Assembly (NCBI GenBank): GCA_036365515.1
Contig: CM070877.1
Span: 88,173,522 to 88,237,521 of the forward strand
Source: Torymus aiolomorphi
Taxonomy: Eukaryota > Arthropoda > Insecta > Hymenoptera > Torymidae
DNA: 64,000 bases
Direction: 5' to 3'
Shown here: in pieces, positions 23,991 through 36,184 of the stretch
Numbering within the stretch: the first letter of the stretch is position 1
Layout: every line of letters begins with the position of its first letter
The notes under the pieces: generated by a model
The model's database searches: none
What the model was told of the DNA's origin: nothing
What the model saw: the letters and a program-made list of their open reading frames with translations, nothing else
Made by a program: the position numbers and the translations under genes

Positions 23991-24528
23991 TGTCTCCATG
24001 AGTGTACGTGCGCCAAGACTCACGAACTCTGAGCCAATCGAAGCAAAGCCTCCAAGCCGGAGATTGGCTCCGATTGGCTCAGAGTCGTGTGCCTTGGCGC
24101 ATGGGACATTATGTAGACACTCCTTTAGTAAACCTGCTAGACACACTTTTTTTTTTACTCGATTGTTTTAGCTTCCTTCGTGCAAGAGCCCTAATTCATG
24201 ACGGTAGATTCACGAATCATGAATCACGATCATACAGTATTTGTCACTGTAAGTGCTCTCCATAAAGCATATACTACTAGAGACAGGGGAGGGTATGTAT
24301 AAAACGGATTGTTGAAAACATAAGGTTTCGACCCGTAAAAAACTATGTAACATACTGTACTAAACTTTTGGGCTTTTTCGCAGTATTTTACATGATAACC
24401 ATGTGTAAATTAAAATTATAATTTTAATCACTAAACTTTGACTGCTTTTACTTAAAATATATATTGATATTGTGCTATACTGGTAAATCGTAATATATTT
24501 TTGCATGAATACTCAGTGAGTATTACTC
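23991..24528. other. Centre of the inverted-repeat element
   Basis: About 540 bp with no gene. It holds a smaller palindrome: 24010-24040 (GCGCCAAG...GAGCCAATCG) against 24071-24100 (CGATTGGCTC...CTTGGCGC). Confidence 0.6.
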
Positions 24529-25197
24529 ATCCTAAAATTGAACGACAGCGAAGACCTTAAAACTAAGCGCGGCAACATATGTGGAATCTTCTTTATGTAC
24601 GAAGAAAATACATCCAGTTCTTGCGCTGTCTGCTTAGTGTTTCCTGATTTGTTGGTGATTACTTTAACAAACTTTTACAAAATACTTAAATAAAGATTGT
24701 CTGATAATGGAATAATGGAATTAACTGCAAGTAACTCAGATAAGTAGAATCTTTTGAAAAAAGATAAACACTGATAGAACAATTTTTCTAATAATTTTGA
24801 GTGATACTTTGGGATTATGTTTTTTTTTAGATTAAGATAATGACAAGTAAAATGATGATACAAGAATGGAAATGTAAGAAAAAGTATCACATGTAATAAC
24901 AGTTTTTGTTTCAGTTATTTAGTCTGAAAATATAGTTAAACAATTTTTAAGGTACGTATTATAAAATGATATTGACTTGCTACTGCTGGGATTAAAATTG
25001 AATTGACTGTGAATATGACTTATGAAATTTACCATATTTTAGTTAGCTGTAAAACGAAAAACATCTAAAGATCAGACATTATAATAGACATCATTAGAAA
25101 TAACAAAAACTGAAAATATTTTTGATTCCATTTTATTCTTTGTAAATTAAATGTATTTTTTCTTATACATTATATGTACTGTACGGGTTAATATTGT
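24529..25197. repeat. Right arm of the inverted-repeat element
   Basis: A 669-bp arm complementary to 12897-13413 joined to 23847-23990. It preserves the uninterrupted junction TTTTGTAAAAG/TTTG where the Gypsy element entered the other arm. The element class is unknown; no clear terminal duplication is visible. Confidence 0.85.
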
Positions 25198-25243
25198 TGT
25201 AAAAACTATTTATTTAATTTAATTATCTAACAAGGAAGGTACC

Positions 25244-25735
25244 CCAAGTGTCAGTCGTCGATTCTGATAATATTGCAATATGTTATAGTACTTAGAAAGA
25301 TAAGAATATACGTATGTTTTATCGGCCGATATTCACTTTTAGAGTAAAGATATCTTCATAAAATAAATACCAAAATGTTTAGAATAAAAAAGACTATAAA
25401 ACTGCACCATTTTCAATTTTAGGGGTTGCAACACCTATTTTTAAAAGAGCAGAATTTTAGTTTTATAAACGATTTTCGGCTACAAAAATATTAGTACGTT
25501 GTATATTTTTTAAAAATGTATTCTATATGAAAGAATATTGAAAAGTAAAGTTGAAATATCGAGGTTTTTGAAGAAATAATATTTTTAGGGGAACTACCCT
25601 TGATTATATTGTTTTCATTAATTAAGTGTTCACGAGTTTTATGACTCACTTAAAATTCACTTACATAAAGTGAGATTGATAAAAAAAATAAATAATTATA
25701 AATTTACTTTTTATAATAAGGGTAACACTCCCTCT
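25244..25735. repeat. Dispersed repeat, copy 1
   Basis: It matches 51480-52355 in the opposite orientation, excluding the MITE there. Shared blocks include CGGCCGATATTCACTTTTA and TTCACTTACATAAAGTGAGA. It is non-coding and the family is not recognised. Confidence 0.8.
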
Positions 25736-26182
25736 TTTTCTTCATTTGTGCAAATCTTTTTTCTTCGGGTATGAAAATTACATTATATAATACATTTTTT
25801 TTAACTCGTTCTAGTTGAAAGAATATCATAAATAAAATTGATGTATTTCGAAAATTTTTACGCAACAACTTTTTATGAGGGTAATATACTCCTACTTTGA
25901 TCTATTTCCGTATTTAGAAAAATGAAAGTCGAATAAAATAATTTGAGAAAATTGTTTCTGTAAGTAATAATCGTAGTTAAGTGTTTTAAAATAGGTAAAA
26001 AAAAATATTTTTAAGGAATAAAAACTACGTAGTAGATAAACAACTTAATAAAACACTCAGTTGTCTTTAGATTTTTGTTAATGTAATGCAGTGAAAATAA
26101 AAACATATTTGAATATTTTTTCTTTTGATTATAATGTAATATCATATTTTGTCAAATTTTTTATTTATAATTTTTTTCTAAA

Positions 26183-26186
<4 letters not shown>
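25736..26186. other. AT-rich stretch, nothing recognised
   Basis: No gene or element boundary is visible between the dispersed repeat and the TA microsatellite. Confidence 0.4.

Positions 26187-26266
<80 letters not shown>
26187..26266. repeat. TA dinucleotide microsatellite
   Basis: A pure (TA)n run of about 80 bp. It lies at the 5' side of the LINE; a second TA run lies at the LINE's 3' side. Confidence 0.95.
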
Positions 26267-26270
<4 letters not shown>

Positions 26271-26339
26271 AAAGCTAAAATCGTGAAATATCTGCAAAAT
26301 CGAAATATTTGCAATATGCAACTCTCATCAAAACCTAAC

Positions 26340-27363
26340 CTCAAATGCACAAGAGATAGATCTGAACAGTGAAGTTAGATTACTAATTGCTGAAATAAGA
26401 AAAAATAAAATTATCAGAGTTCAACAGAAATTAGATCAAGAAGTTGAACAAAATCTATCGATATCAGAAATAGCAATAAAACCTTGAATGATGCAGATCC
26501 AGATGTAAAATCGATTATCACTGAAAATATCTCACTGAGACAATTAAACGAAGAGTTAAAATGCAAAAGTGATCTATTACTAAACACTATTGAACTTATA
26601 AAAACAAAAAACCTACGTATGCGGAAATGACTAAAAACAGCTACACAAAACATGTAAGAATACCAGATATAAATGTTGTTAAGAAATCAGAGGGACTTAG
26701 CAATGAATGCGCTGTGAGTAACATTAATAAGGTCTTGCAAAAGGAAATAATAATACCAATAAACAGAATTATAAATACCAAAAATAGCGGCACCATAGTT
26801 AAGTGTGTAAACAGTGAGGACGCACAAAAAGCATGTGACATTCTAAGGCAGAAACTTGGAGAAGATTTTGAGGTTAGGATGCAACAACCAAACAAACCAA
26901 GATTAAAAATCTTAGGTATTCCAAAAGATTTTAACAAACATGAAATAGAAAGTGACATAAATATCCGTAATTTCAGCCATTTAAACAATAAATGTAAAGT
27001 TCTCTATACTTTTAAATGTGCTAACGATAAACAAGGTACAATAATTGAGATGAAAATGGATCTTTATGAACACGTAGCAAACAATCGATACAAAATCTAC
27101 ATTGGCTATTAATGCTTCAAGGTATATGATGCAATAAATATCTCACTATGCTCCAAGTGTGCTAGATTTAATCATAATGCAAAAAAGTGTACTAATGCTC
27201 CAAAATGTGTTCTCTGTGCTGAAAATCACCATATAAAGGACTGTAACAAAAATCAACATAAATGTGCAAACTGTAACTATGCAAACGAGAAATTTGATGA
27301 AAAATACAGTACGGATCATATGGCCAGTGATGCTAAAGCTTGTGAAATATTAAAAAAAAGATA
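26340..27363 (+). pseudogene. LINE ORF1 protein
   Basis: ORF1 proteins bind the LINE RNA. The best piece, 26627-27112, contains a nucleic-acid-binding region (KPRLKILGIPKDFNKHEIE). After an in-frame TAA at 27110-27112 the same frame gives CSKCARFNHNAKKC, CVLCAENHHIKDC and CANCNYAN, which are CCHC knuckles of the kind seen in Jockey/I ORF1. Upstream text from 26340 is charged and broken by stops. Confidence 0.82.
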
Positions 27364-27593
27364 GCTCTATATATTACAAACACCGAATATCCAAGACAGC
27401 CAGTAACGCCTAATTACATTGGACCAAGGTCGCCATCTAGTATGAGCAATATCAACAACAATGAAATCCAAAATTAATCTTCAGCAATCGATCATACAGC
27501 CCCGGATAACCAGTCCCAAGTGTTGATATCTAAGGAGCCACAATCATCTACTACTACTACCACCATCTCTTCTACTACCTCTACTACTACTAA

Positions 27594-28484
27594 TTGAGGG
27601 AGAAAAGCATCAAAACAAAACACTACACAGCGTTTTCATCGATAATGGACAAGAATATTCAATTTGTCGAAAGTATACAAAACGAAATAATTAAACAAGA
27701 AAACATTTTTTGTAACCTCAACGCCCTTAATAATTTTATTAAAATTAACAAAGAAAATATATTACTTGTTAATATTAGAAGCTTAAATGCGAATCTTTCA
27801 AACTTGCAAGTTTGTATTAAAGGCCTTGAGGTCAAACCTTGTATTATAGTATGTACTGAAACAAGAGTTCTTGACCACTATAAGTATTTTGCGTTAGAGG
27901 AGTATAAAATATACTACAATAACAGCAAAATTAATGTTACGGATGGTGTAGTGATATACATTAAAAATAATATAGTAGAAACTACTGAAATAATTAATGA
28001 GAGAAGGCTTTGTATCCTAGAAACAAGCATCAAACTTGAAAATAGTAAAAAATTAGTTATTTCAGCATTATCTAGAGCCCACGATCTTCCAAAAACTGAA
28101 TTCATATATGAATTAAAAAAATATTTGAAAAGTAAGAGAAATATAAAAAATCACCTTATAATTGGGAACTATAATATTGATATGTTAAAGAATGACTGCG
28201 CTAGCCAAGAGCACTTAACTGACCTCTTGGAGGAAGGTTTTATGCCTGGCTTCCAAACAATTACTAGACCATCTGTAAACAACATAAATGAAGGTTCACG
28301 CATTGACAATATATTCATTAAAACTAGCTCTATTGATGCGATACCTTTCAAACTACAGAATCTCTTAACTGATCATTATCCTCTTTTCCTATCAATAAAT
28401 AAAATAAAGCATCATCTCGACAATAATACTTTTATACCTGTTAATTATAGTAAATTAAGCAAAATAGCTAATGAATTAAATTGA
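27594..28484 (+). pseudogene. LINE ORF2 endonuclease domain
   Basis: The 296-residue frame is an AP-type endonuclease that would nick the target. Motifs in order are LLVNIRSLNANL, CTETRV, LIIGNYNID (usually GDYN, so the catalytic Asp is Asn), GSRIDNIF and TDHYPLF. A stop follows at 28482. The Asp-to-Asn change suggests the nuclease is dead even if expressed. Confidence 0.85.
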
Positions 28485-29563
28485 TCATCAATATTGTAAA
28501 TTCATGATCCAAATGATGCCACGAACTCACTCATTAGTCTAATTAAAAAATGTACAGACTTAACTAATGTTGGTAGCAAAAATTTTAAAAATAAATCTAA
28601 ATTTATTCCTAGAAGTAAATGGATAACCACAGCAATATTAATTTCTTGTAAGAAAATGAATTATTATACCAAATCTGGAAAATCAATCCAGATAATAATG
28701 AAACTAAGACTGAGTACAAAAATTATGTTAGGATATTAGATAAGGTAATAAAAAAAGCAAAATGAATGCATGATCGAAACATATTCGAACGTAATAGCAA
28801 TGATTCTAAGAGGTTGTGGAATTTTATAAATAAAAACTTGGTAGTTTTAGCTACAGATAAAACCTGGACGTCTGTTGAAGTCAAAATGAATAACTACCTT
28901 AGCATAATATAGAACTGGCTTGCAATAAATAAACTATCTTTAAATGTTGATAAAAGGGTGTGTATGACGTTTGGGAGTTACTCAAACAGTGTCCCTAATA
29001 ATTTTGATATACTGATTAATGTTTGTAGAATTAAAAGAGTTGAACAAACTAAATATCTTGGTATCGTGTTCGACTATAGGATGACATGGGAAGAGCATAT
29101 TCAACATATCATAAGTAAAACTAAATACCTAGTATTTATCTTCCGCAAATTCTCAAAGATTATGCTAACAGACACGCTAAGAATGATATACTATGCTCTT
29201 TTCCATAGCATTATTAACTATGGTATCATAGCATGGGGAGGTGTTTAATCTTCTAATCAATATATGTTACAAAAATTACAAAATAAATTACTAAAATTAG
29301 TTAATAAAAACAAACTTATAATAGACAAGAATCCACTAAATCTAGAACAACATTTTACTGATGAATCTCTTATTTTTCATTATAAAGAATTAAGTGACAG
29401 ATTTCTAAGTTCAAACACTATTACCAGGAAAAAGAGTATTTTAATACCACAAAGATATAAAGCGGTCAGCAGTAAAAGTAGTCGTATTAAGGCAATCAGT
29501 CTTTTTAAGAGTCTACCTAATGATCACAAAACAATTTGTAACTTAACATCTAGGAAAAATTAA
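28485..29563 (+). pseudogene. LINE ORF2 reverse transcriptase remnant
   Basis: Early RT text survives in several frames (SKWITTAIL at about 28610). It jumps after about 28850 to the post-palm region: WLAINKLSLNVDK, then KYLGIVFDYRMTWEEHI and the C-terminal extension to 29563. The YxDD-bearing palm is absent, so roughly 200 codons are deleted. Confidence 0.8.
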
Positions 29564-29683
29564 TTAAATCGCTGGATTTTGGGTAATGTATAGCGAAAGT
29601 CATACCAATGAAAGGTTATGTGATATATATATATATATATATATCTTCCTATATTATATAGTTGTAAGGCTCAAAATGGGTAC

Positions 29684-29930
29684 CTACCCCTCCACCCGCT
29701 CCGCCCCCACCACTTCCCCCTACAACTCCCTCAACTTCCCCGCCACTTCCCCTCCACTTTTTACGGTGAAATTCTTTCAAATTTGACTTTATTTTGAAGG
29801 GTGCCTGCCCCTCTACCCCCTTCGCCCCGCTCCACTCCCGTCCGCCCCCTCCATCCTCCTTCACGCCTCCTCCACCGACCCCTCCACCAACCCCACCACC
29901 TACCCCTCCACCTATCCCACCATACTTAAT
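29684..29930. repeat. C-rich low-complexity tract
   Basis: CCCCTCCAC-type pyrimidine-rich sequence, interrupted near 29765-29800. There is no coding evidence. Confidence 0.7.
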
Positions 29931-29989
29931 CCATTCTTCATATTATGCTAAAAATTTTATATAGTGTGTTTCTGGATTCGCTGGTAATG

Positions 29990-30750
29990 AATCAGTAATC
30001 AGATTTTGAGAATTCAAAATGGCGGATCGATGATGGAGGCCTAATATTGAAATATTACTGGATCTTACTGAAAAATGTATGTACGGGATTTCTGGATACG
30101 AATGATTATGAATCTGAACTCAGATTTTCAGAATTCAAAATGGTGGACCCAAGATGGCGGCCAAAATTTGAAATTTTGCCGGAATTTGCTAAAAATTGTA
30201 TATTGTGAGTTTTCGGATTCCTTGATTAGGAATCTGAACTCAGATTTTGTAAATAAAAAATGGGGGCCAAAAATTGAAATATTACTGGATTAATCTGAAA
30301 ATTGTATATAGGGGTATCTGGATTCGCTGATTACGAATTTGAACTCAAATTTTGCCAAATCAAAATAGCGGCCAAATATTGAAACATTACTGAATTTTTC
30401 AATTATATATGAGGGATTTCTGGATTCGTATGATGATGAATCTGAATTCAGCATATAAAAATTCAAAATGGCTGATCGAAAATGGAGGTCAAATATCCAA
30501 ATATTACTGGATTTTGCTGAAAATTGTATATACGGTATTTCTAGATTCACTGAATACGAATCTGAACTAAGATTGTGAAAAATCAAAATAATGGACCCAA
30601 GATGTCAGCCAAAAATTGAAATTTTATCGGAATTTGCTAAAAATTGTATATTGTGGGTTTCCGGATTCGCTGATTAGGAACCTGAACTCAGATTTTGTAA
30701 ATACAAAATGGCGGCCAAAAATTGAAATATTACTGGATTGTGCTGAAAAA
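29990..30750. repeat. Satellite with four-monomer higher-order repeat
   Basis: Monomers of 104-122 bp begin at about 30000, 30121, 30241, 30345, 30449, 30569 and 30689. Each has a CTGAACTCAGATTTT-like start, AAAATGGCGG and ATTGAAATATTACTGGATT. Types A-B-C-D are followed by A-B-C, with matching types 448-449 bp apart. Confidence 0.8.
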
Positions 30751-30889
30751 TTAGTTTATAATCAATAGATAACAAATAATATCAGAGCTGACGTAATGAA
30801 CTACATATATATAATGCATTATTTTGTTAAATATAAATATAACTAATATTTTAAAAATTAATAAATGTTAAGAATAATTTTTTCAAAAA
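30751..30889. other. AT-rich junction, nothing recognised
   Basis: Short AT-rich sequence between the satellite and the PLE-B end. Confidence 0.4.
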
Positions 30890-31002
30890 ACATTACAGAA
30901 AATTTCAAAAATCTTGAAGCTAATAGCCAAATTTGCTACCACTCCTGTGTTATTAATTAAAAGGTAATTAATAAAACAACACCATTTTTTCTTTTTATCC
31001 GT

Positions 31003-31040
31003 CGACGTTTCGGACAATTTATTTTTGTCCCTCTTCAGAT
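31003..31040 (-). ncRNA. Hammerhead-like motif in PLE-B end
   Basis: On the minus strand CTGAAGAG is followed by a 6-bp stem (GGACAA/TTGTCC) and CGAAACGTC. This resembles a small hammerhead with almost no stem III. It carries one extra G before stem II, as does the PLE-C motif. Confidence 0.5.
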
Positions 31041-31050
31041 ATCTAATATA

Positions 31051-34000
31051 TGGCCGAATCCATCTCAAATCAGACAGCCCGCGTATGCCTATTTCACCTA
31101 TCATGTTGAAATAAAAATATTTATGTTCTACTCGAAAAAATATTTTACACGTGTTTTTTTATTTTTTTGTTTCATCAAAATTTCATGCGTTCAGCGATAC
31201 CGAAAAATTCCGAGAAAATTCTTTCATTGAGAAAAAAAATTTTCAATGTGATTTTCAGACTGCTATTGTTTCAGCAGTTTTTCGAGCTTTTAAACGTGTA
31301 ACACACAATTTCACTCAGTTTTGAGCCCTCTTTAACGGCCTTAATGTCATTTTCAAAAAAAAATAAAAAATCCACGAGCTATGCACTTTTTACTGAAAAA
31401 TTCATTTTTTAGAGAAGTGCCTTTTTCTCGAAAACCCCATGTTTTTTTTGCACAATTTTTGTTGTCGTGATAGAGGACGGTAATGCCTAGCTAGACGTAT
31501 TTGTGAGATTCGATACTTTTTCCCTGGGATAGCGATCACTAATAAGATAACACACAAACAAATTTTTCACGCTTAACGCTTATATATAGTCAATGATATT
31601 AGAGTCAATGTAAAGGTATTTATCTTTGTGCGTATGTAATATACATGTACGTGCGCCTACTTATAGGAGTATATGTACTAGTACATTTGTCCGCTAGATG
31701 GATATGGTTTGACTTAACATTTACAAAGAAAAGTTCGGTTTCTGCTATATATCACACATCTCGTCTTATTTAAAACCATCATCTTTTGGAAAATTATTAC
31801 ATATTTACACCTTATCAACTCAACTACGATGTCTCAATATTACTCAACAGAGAGAATCAAATGTGCAGACTTTTTAGACAAACACAAACAAATTATTTAC
31901 AAATCTAGTTCCGTACGTTTAAAACAACTTGAGAATCTTGCTCATCCATTGAAGCACCTCTATCCTCATTTACCTTTGACACCTTCTACATATCTGTGTC
32001 AACATTGTTACAATCGTGCTTTAGAATTGGTGAGTAGTACTGACAATGAATTTATAACGGATAATGAAGTTACCGATAACGTAGTTGATAGAGATGAAGA
32101 TTTTTTACCAAGTACTCCAGAACGCATTGAAGAATTTAATAATGAAATAAGTACATCTTTCTTAGGTTCTGTATCGCCTCTTAAAAGAAAAAATCTTATA
32201 CATGAAAAATCAATTGAAAATTACGTAACAAAGAAGAAAAAAAATACTTTCAACATTGTCTAATACCCTTGATGTGAAGTTGAACAATGTTTATGACGTT
32301 TCTATAACAGCAAATGAATCAACTGTATGCCATTGTACAGAATGGATACAAAATCTTGGTCTAGCCTTGCAAAAGTGTTCTACGGTATCAGAAAAAATAA
32401 AAATTCTGACTTTGCTACCTTCATCCTTTACAAAACATGAAATTTTATCTTTATTTCCAGAAATAACAATGTATATGATCAACAAATCGAGAAATCTTGT
32501 TAAAGAAAAAGGAATTTATTCAGAACCAGATGCATATTCAGGCCATCCGATTGATGAAAACATGGAAAAAATTGTTATGGAATATTATTTAAATGATGAT
32601 TTTAATTGTTCAAGACAAAGTCCTAATAAATGTGACGTTGTTACAATTAAAGTTAACAATAAAAAAGAGAAAAAAGTTAAGCGTTTTCTTACTCGAAGTT
32701 TAAAAGAGACGTATAAAGTATTTAAAAATGATTATCCAGAATTGAGAATTGGAAAATCGAAATTTTATAGTTTGCGCCCGAAGTATGTCTTACTTAGCCC
32801 CATCAAAGAAGTTTGTCTCTGTATCTATTGCGCAAATTATGATTTATTTCTTACGAGCTTAATTAATTTTAGAGGGAGTAACGTCACAGAGTTGGATGAA
32901 AGTCGGTCACAAATAATAAATGCAACAATGTGTTCTGAGCCATCTGATTTATGTTATTTACAAGAATGTAAACTATGTCCAGGGATTAAGGGAATTACGT
33001 TTCATGTTTTAAAACTGCAAGATGTAGAAGGCACAGAAGAAATTACATATGCTTTGTGGGATAATGGAAACCTGATTAAAAAGACACTATCAATTTCTGC
33101 TTTTAAAGATGAACTTTCGGTTTGGACCATGAGGGTTAGTACTCACATGTATGTAAAAATATACAACGCAAAGCTATAAAAACAGAAAGAGAAAGTGCTA
33201 AAAAAGACTCACATCATTTAGTTCTTCAAATAGACTTCGCTGAAAACTGGGCTGTGATTCATAATAAAGCTGTTCAAGGAAATCATTGGGTTAATGATCA
33301 AATTTCTATTTTCACAGCAGTCTCTTATCAAGGGGATTCGACACAAAGTTTCGCAGTTATAAGTGATGACCGAAAACATGATTCAGCGTATGCTTTGCTA
33401 GCAGTACACAAAATTATAAAATTCTTGAAAGAAAATTGTTGTGATTCAATTAAAAAAATTACCATCGTATCAGACGGCGCTGCGAGTCACTTTAAAAATC
33501 GCTTTCAATTAGATGAACTAAAACGAGCACCGTGTGATATAAAATGGTTGTTCTCTGCTACTGGGCACGGCAAAGGAGCTGTAGATGGTGTGGGTGGACT
33601 TATAAAGCATTATGCTACTTCGCATAATCTTCGAGAGCCCCTTGAAGAAGCTATTCAAAACGCAAATGATTTTGCAATACATGTTCAAAAATATACTGAT
33701 GCTATTAAAATAATACATTTACAAGATGCTGAAATAGAACAATTCAGAAAAGAAAAAATATTGATTGGCTTACAACTCCAAAGTATCCTGGAATTCAAAA
33801 ACTCATATATGGGTTAAAAAACATGTGACGATAAAATACATTGTTTGACAGCAAAGACCGCTGATCGTCCGCTTACTGAATTAAGAACAATGAAGCAGAA
33901 AAACAAAGGTAGTAAAATAGGTATACAAATGAAAAAAAGGTATAAAAATAAAAAATCAAAAAGACGCAAATAACAAATAAATACATAGTTATGTGTACCT

Positions 34001-34593
34001 GTATATTACATACACACAAAGACAAATACCTTTACATTGACTCTAATATCATTGACTATATATAAGCATTAGGCGTGAAAAATTTGTTTGTGTGTTATCT
34101 CATTAGTGATCGCTATCCCAGGGAAAAAGTACCGAATCTCACAAATACGTCTAGCTAGGCATTACCGTCCTCTATCACGACAACAAAAATTGTGCAAAAA
34201 AAACATGGGGTTTTCGAGAAAAAGGCACTTCCCTAAAAAATGAATTTTTCAGTAAAAAGTGCATAGCTCGTGGATTTTTTATTTTTTTTGAAAATGACAT
34301 TAAGGCCGTTAAAGAGGGCTCAAAACTGAGTGAAATTGTGTGTTACACGTTTAAAAGCTCGAAAAACTGCTGAAACAATAGCAGTCTGAAAATCACATTG
34401 AAAATTTTTTTTCTCAATGAAAGAATTTTCTCGGAATTTTTCGGCATCGCTGAACGCATGAAATTTTGATGAAACAAAAAAATAAAAAAACACGTGTAAA
34501 ATATTTTTTCGAGTAGAACATAAATATTTTTATTTCAACATGATAGGTGAAATAGGCATACGCGGGCTGTCTGATTTGAGATGGATTCGGCCA
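31051..34593 (+). mobile_element. Unclassified DNA transposon with 600-bp TIRs
   Basis: TIRs of 600 bp (31051-31650 and 33995-34593) start TGGCCGAATCCATCTC and are about 98% identical. The related empty site in PLE-E at 50305-50315 suggests a TA duplication (TATA possible). The three frames between the TIRs encode a transposase-like protein. I cannot place it in a named superfamily. Confidence 0.9.
31829..33973 (+). pseudogene. Putative transposase of the 600-bp-TIR transposon
   Basis: Frames at 31829-32263, 32256-33179 and 33254-33817 read as one protein broken by two shifts, near 32258 and 33165. The first part has a CQHC Zn-like site. The second has CLCIYCANYDLF and CKLCPGI, then ends in TYALWDNGNL. 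The third has acidic residues in candidate catalytic positions: LQIDFAENWAVIHN, TIVSDGAASHFKNR and GHGKGAVDGVGGLIKH. These look like a DDE/DDD RNase H-fold transposase. A Lys/Arg-rich tail follows to 33973. I recall similar unnamed proteins in other arthropods but cannot check this. The shifts suggest the copy is not autonomous, though TIR identity implies recent movement. Confidence 0.7.
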
Positions 34594-35002
34594 TATACAA
34601 CCGTAGTTAATATTATTTTAATAATTTCCAACAGAGAAATATTTTTCACATGAAATAAATAAAACAGAATACAAAACTTACAATCAAAATGTTAAAAGTC
34701 CAAGTGTTACGTGGAAAACAGTCCACCCGTCAATAGTCACATAAACCATTATTTCTCTTTATATATAATATATTAGACTATAGTCTAATATTTAAATAAG
34801 TGTGTGTAATAAAGGGTGTGAACGTACATACACAAGACAGTATATGTAAGTAGGTGGGGCACAGCCCACTAACAGAGTTCGAGAACGGGAAGAGGTATTA
34901 GGCAAACACGTCTGCGAATACGATGGATAGTGTACCGCACATAGCTCTACTAATCATATGCTCCTAATACCTGCTCGTCTACAATACTCAGTTATTCTAA
35001 TT
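34594..35002 (-). other. PLE-B 3' untranslated region
   Basis: Nearly identical, in opposite orientation, to PLE-E 47214-47444 and 50134-50310. There is no gene. Confidence 0.85.
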
Positions 35003-36184
35003 CTAAGAGGACAAAAATTCGACATTATTAATCAAAATACTGTATTCCTTTGGTAATTTTGTAATTTCAAGTTGTTTATTCATAAAATTTTTTTGCGTAT
35101 GTATATATAAAGCTTCTGTAAACAATCTTTTACCAGTGTTTAATTCTGTATCTAAAATTTTTACGTCTTGAAAATTTATATTATGTGAGTTCTCTATTTT
35201 ATGAATAAATAATGAAGAATTTTTATCCCCATCACAATACTTTTTATGATGTTCTTTTACTCTAACGCCTAGACATCTACATGTCTGTCCTACGTAGGAC
35301 GCATTACAATTTTCACAATTAATTTTATAAATAACATTAGACTTATTGCATTTTTTATTCTTATCCTTGCCTAATATTATAACATTATTCAATTTATTAT
35401 TCATGCTAAATACTACATTTGTGTTAAGGCGTTTAAAAAAATTTTTTGTGAAGCCTTCTGATTCTTTAACAAAAGGTAAACTTATAAAAGTCCTATTAAC
35501 ACTAATACTTCCATGTGAGGAACTAGACATCGAATAAATCTTTTTTATTCTTTTTTTTATATAGAAGTTAAGTAAATCTAGTGGATAATTATTATATTTT
35601 AAGACATCTTTAATGAAAAAAATATTGTTTTTGTGAAAGGATTTATGCGACAGCTTTATTGCCCGATCAACGAAACTATAAATAATCGCAATTTTATTCA
35701 CCAAAGGATGGTGAGAATTAAAATTGAGATATCTGCCAGAGAAAGTGGGTGTTCTATACCAATTCGTTATAATATGTCTATGATCATTAATCATTATTTT
35801 TAAATCCAGAAAACTAATACTATTATTTTTGAATCTTTCTACTGTAAACTGCAAGTTTTTATGATACAAATTAAAGATGTCTAAGGTATGTTCTATGTCA
35901 TTTTTTTGAATGCATAATAGAATATCATCTACATACCGAAAATAAAACAAAGGCTTTAATTTGTTTATACAATGTAATTCTAGATCCTCCATCACAATAT
36001 CAGATAAAATAGGAGTAATCGGGTTTCCCATAGCACAACCAAAAGTTTGTCTATAAAATTTTTCATTAAACTGAAAAAAATTATTATTTAATATGAACTT
36101 AATAACCTTAATAAATTCAGAGCAATTCAGATTGATTTTATTATACAATTGGTGCCATCTCTTTTCTATAGCATTGTACACCAA
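35003..36184 (-). CDS. PLE-B reverse transcriptase and GIY-YIG endonuclease
   Basis: An uninterrupted 393-residue frame covers the catalytic half of the PLE protein. RT motifs are CAMGNPITPILSDIVMEDLE, then the catalytic FRYVDDILLCI and NWYRTPTFSGRYLNFNSHHP. After a linker comes the GIY-YIG endonuclease: NVIYKINCENCNASYVGQTC, with R and EH further on. The endonuclease nicks DNA to prime reverse transcription. The frame is only part of the protein; upstream RT sequence at 36185-36803 is broken by stops. The last 120 or so residues are nearly identical to PLE-E. Confidence 0.9.
   Translation of the reverse strand: MVYNAIEKRWHQLYNKINLNCSEFIKVIKFILNNNFFQFNEKFYRQTFGCAMGNPITPILSDIVMEDLELHCINKLKPLFYFRYVDDILLCIQKNDIEHTLDIFNLYHKNLQFTVERFKNNSISFLDLKIMINDHRHIITNWYRTPTFSGRYLNFNSHHPLVNKIAIIYSFVDRAIKLSHKSFHKNNIFFIKDVLKYNNYPLDLLNFYIKKRIKKIYSMSSSSHGSISVNRTFISLPFVKESEGFTKNFFKRLNTNVVFSMNNKLNNVIILGKDKNKKCNKSNVIYKINCENCNASYVGQTCRCLGVRVKEHHKKYCDGDKNSSLFIHKIENSHNINFQDVKILDTELNTGKRLFTEALYIHTQKNFMNKQLEITKLPKEYSILINNVEFLSS

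Larger units (their letters stand above)
26267..29643 (+). mobile_element. Defective APE-type non-LTR retrotransposon (LINE)
   Basis: ORF1 with zinc knuckles is followed by ORF2 with an AP-type endonuclease and the C-terminal end of an RT. The central RT palm is missing, so an internal deletion has removed the catalytic motif. The 3' end runs into a TA repeat at 29622-29643, a common kind of LINE tail. General resemblance is to Jockey/CR1-like insect LINEs; the exact clade is not settled. Confidence 0.85.

Noticed and set aside
26091..26372. Frame of Ile-Tyr repeats
   Set aside because: Produced by the TA microsatellite.
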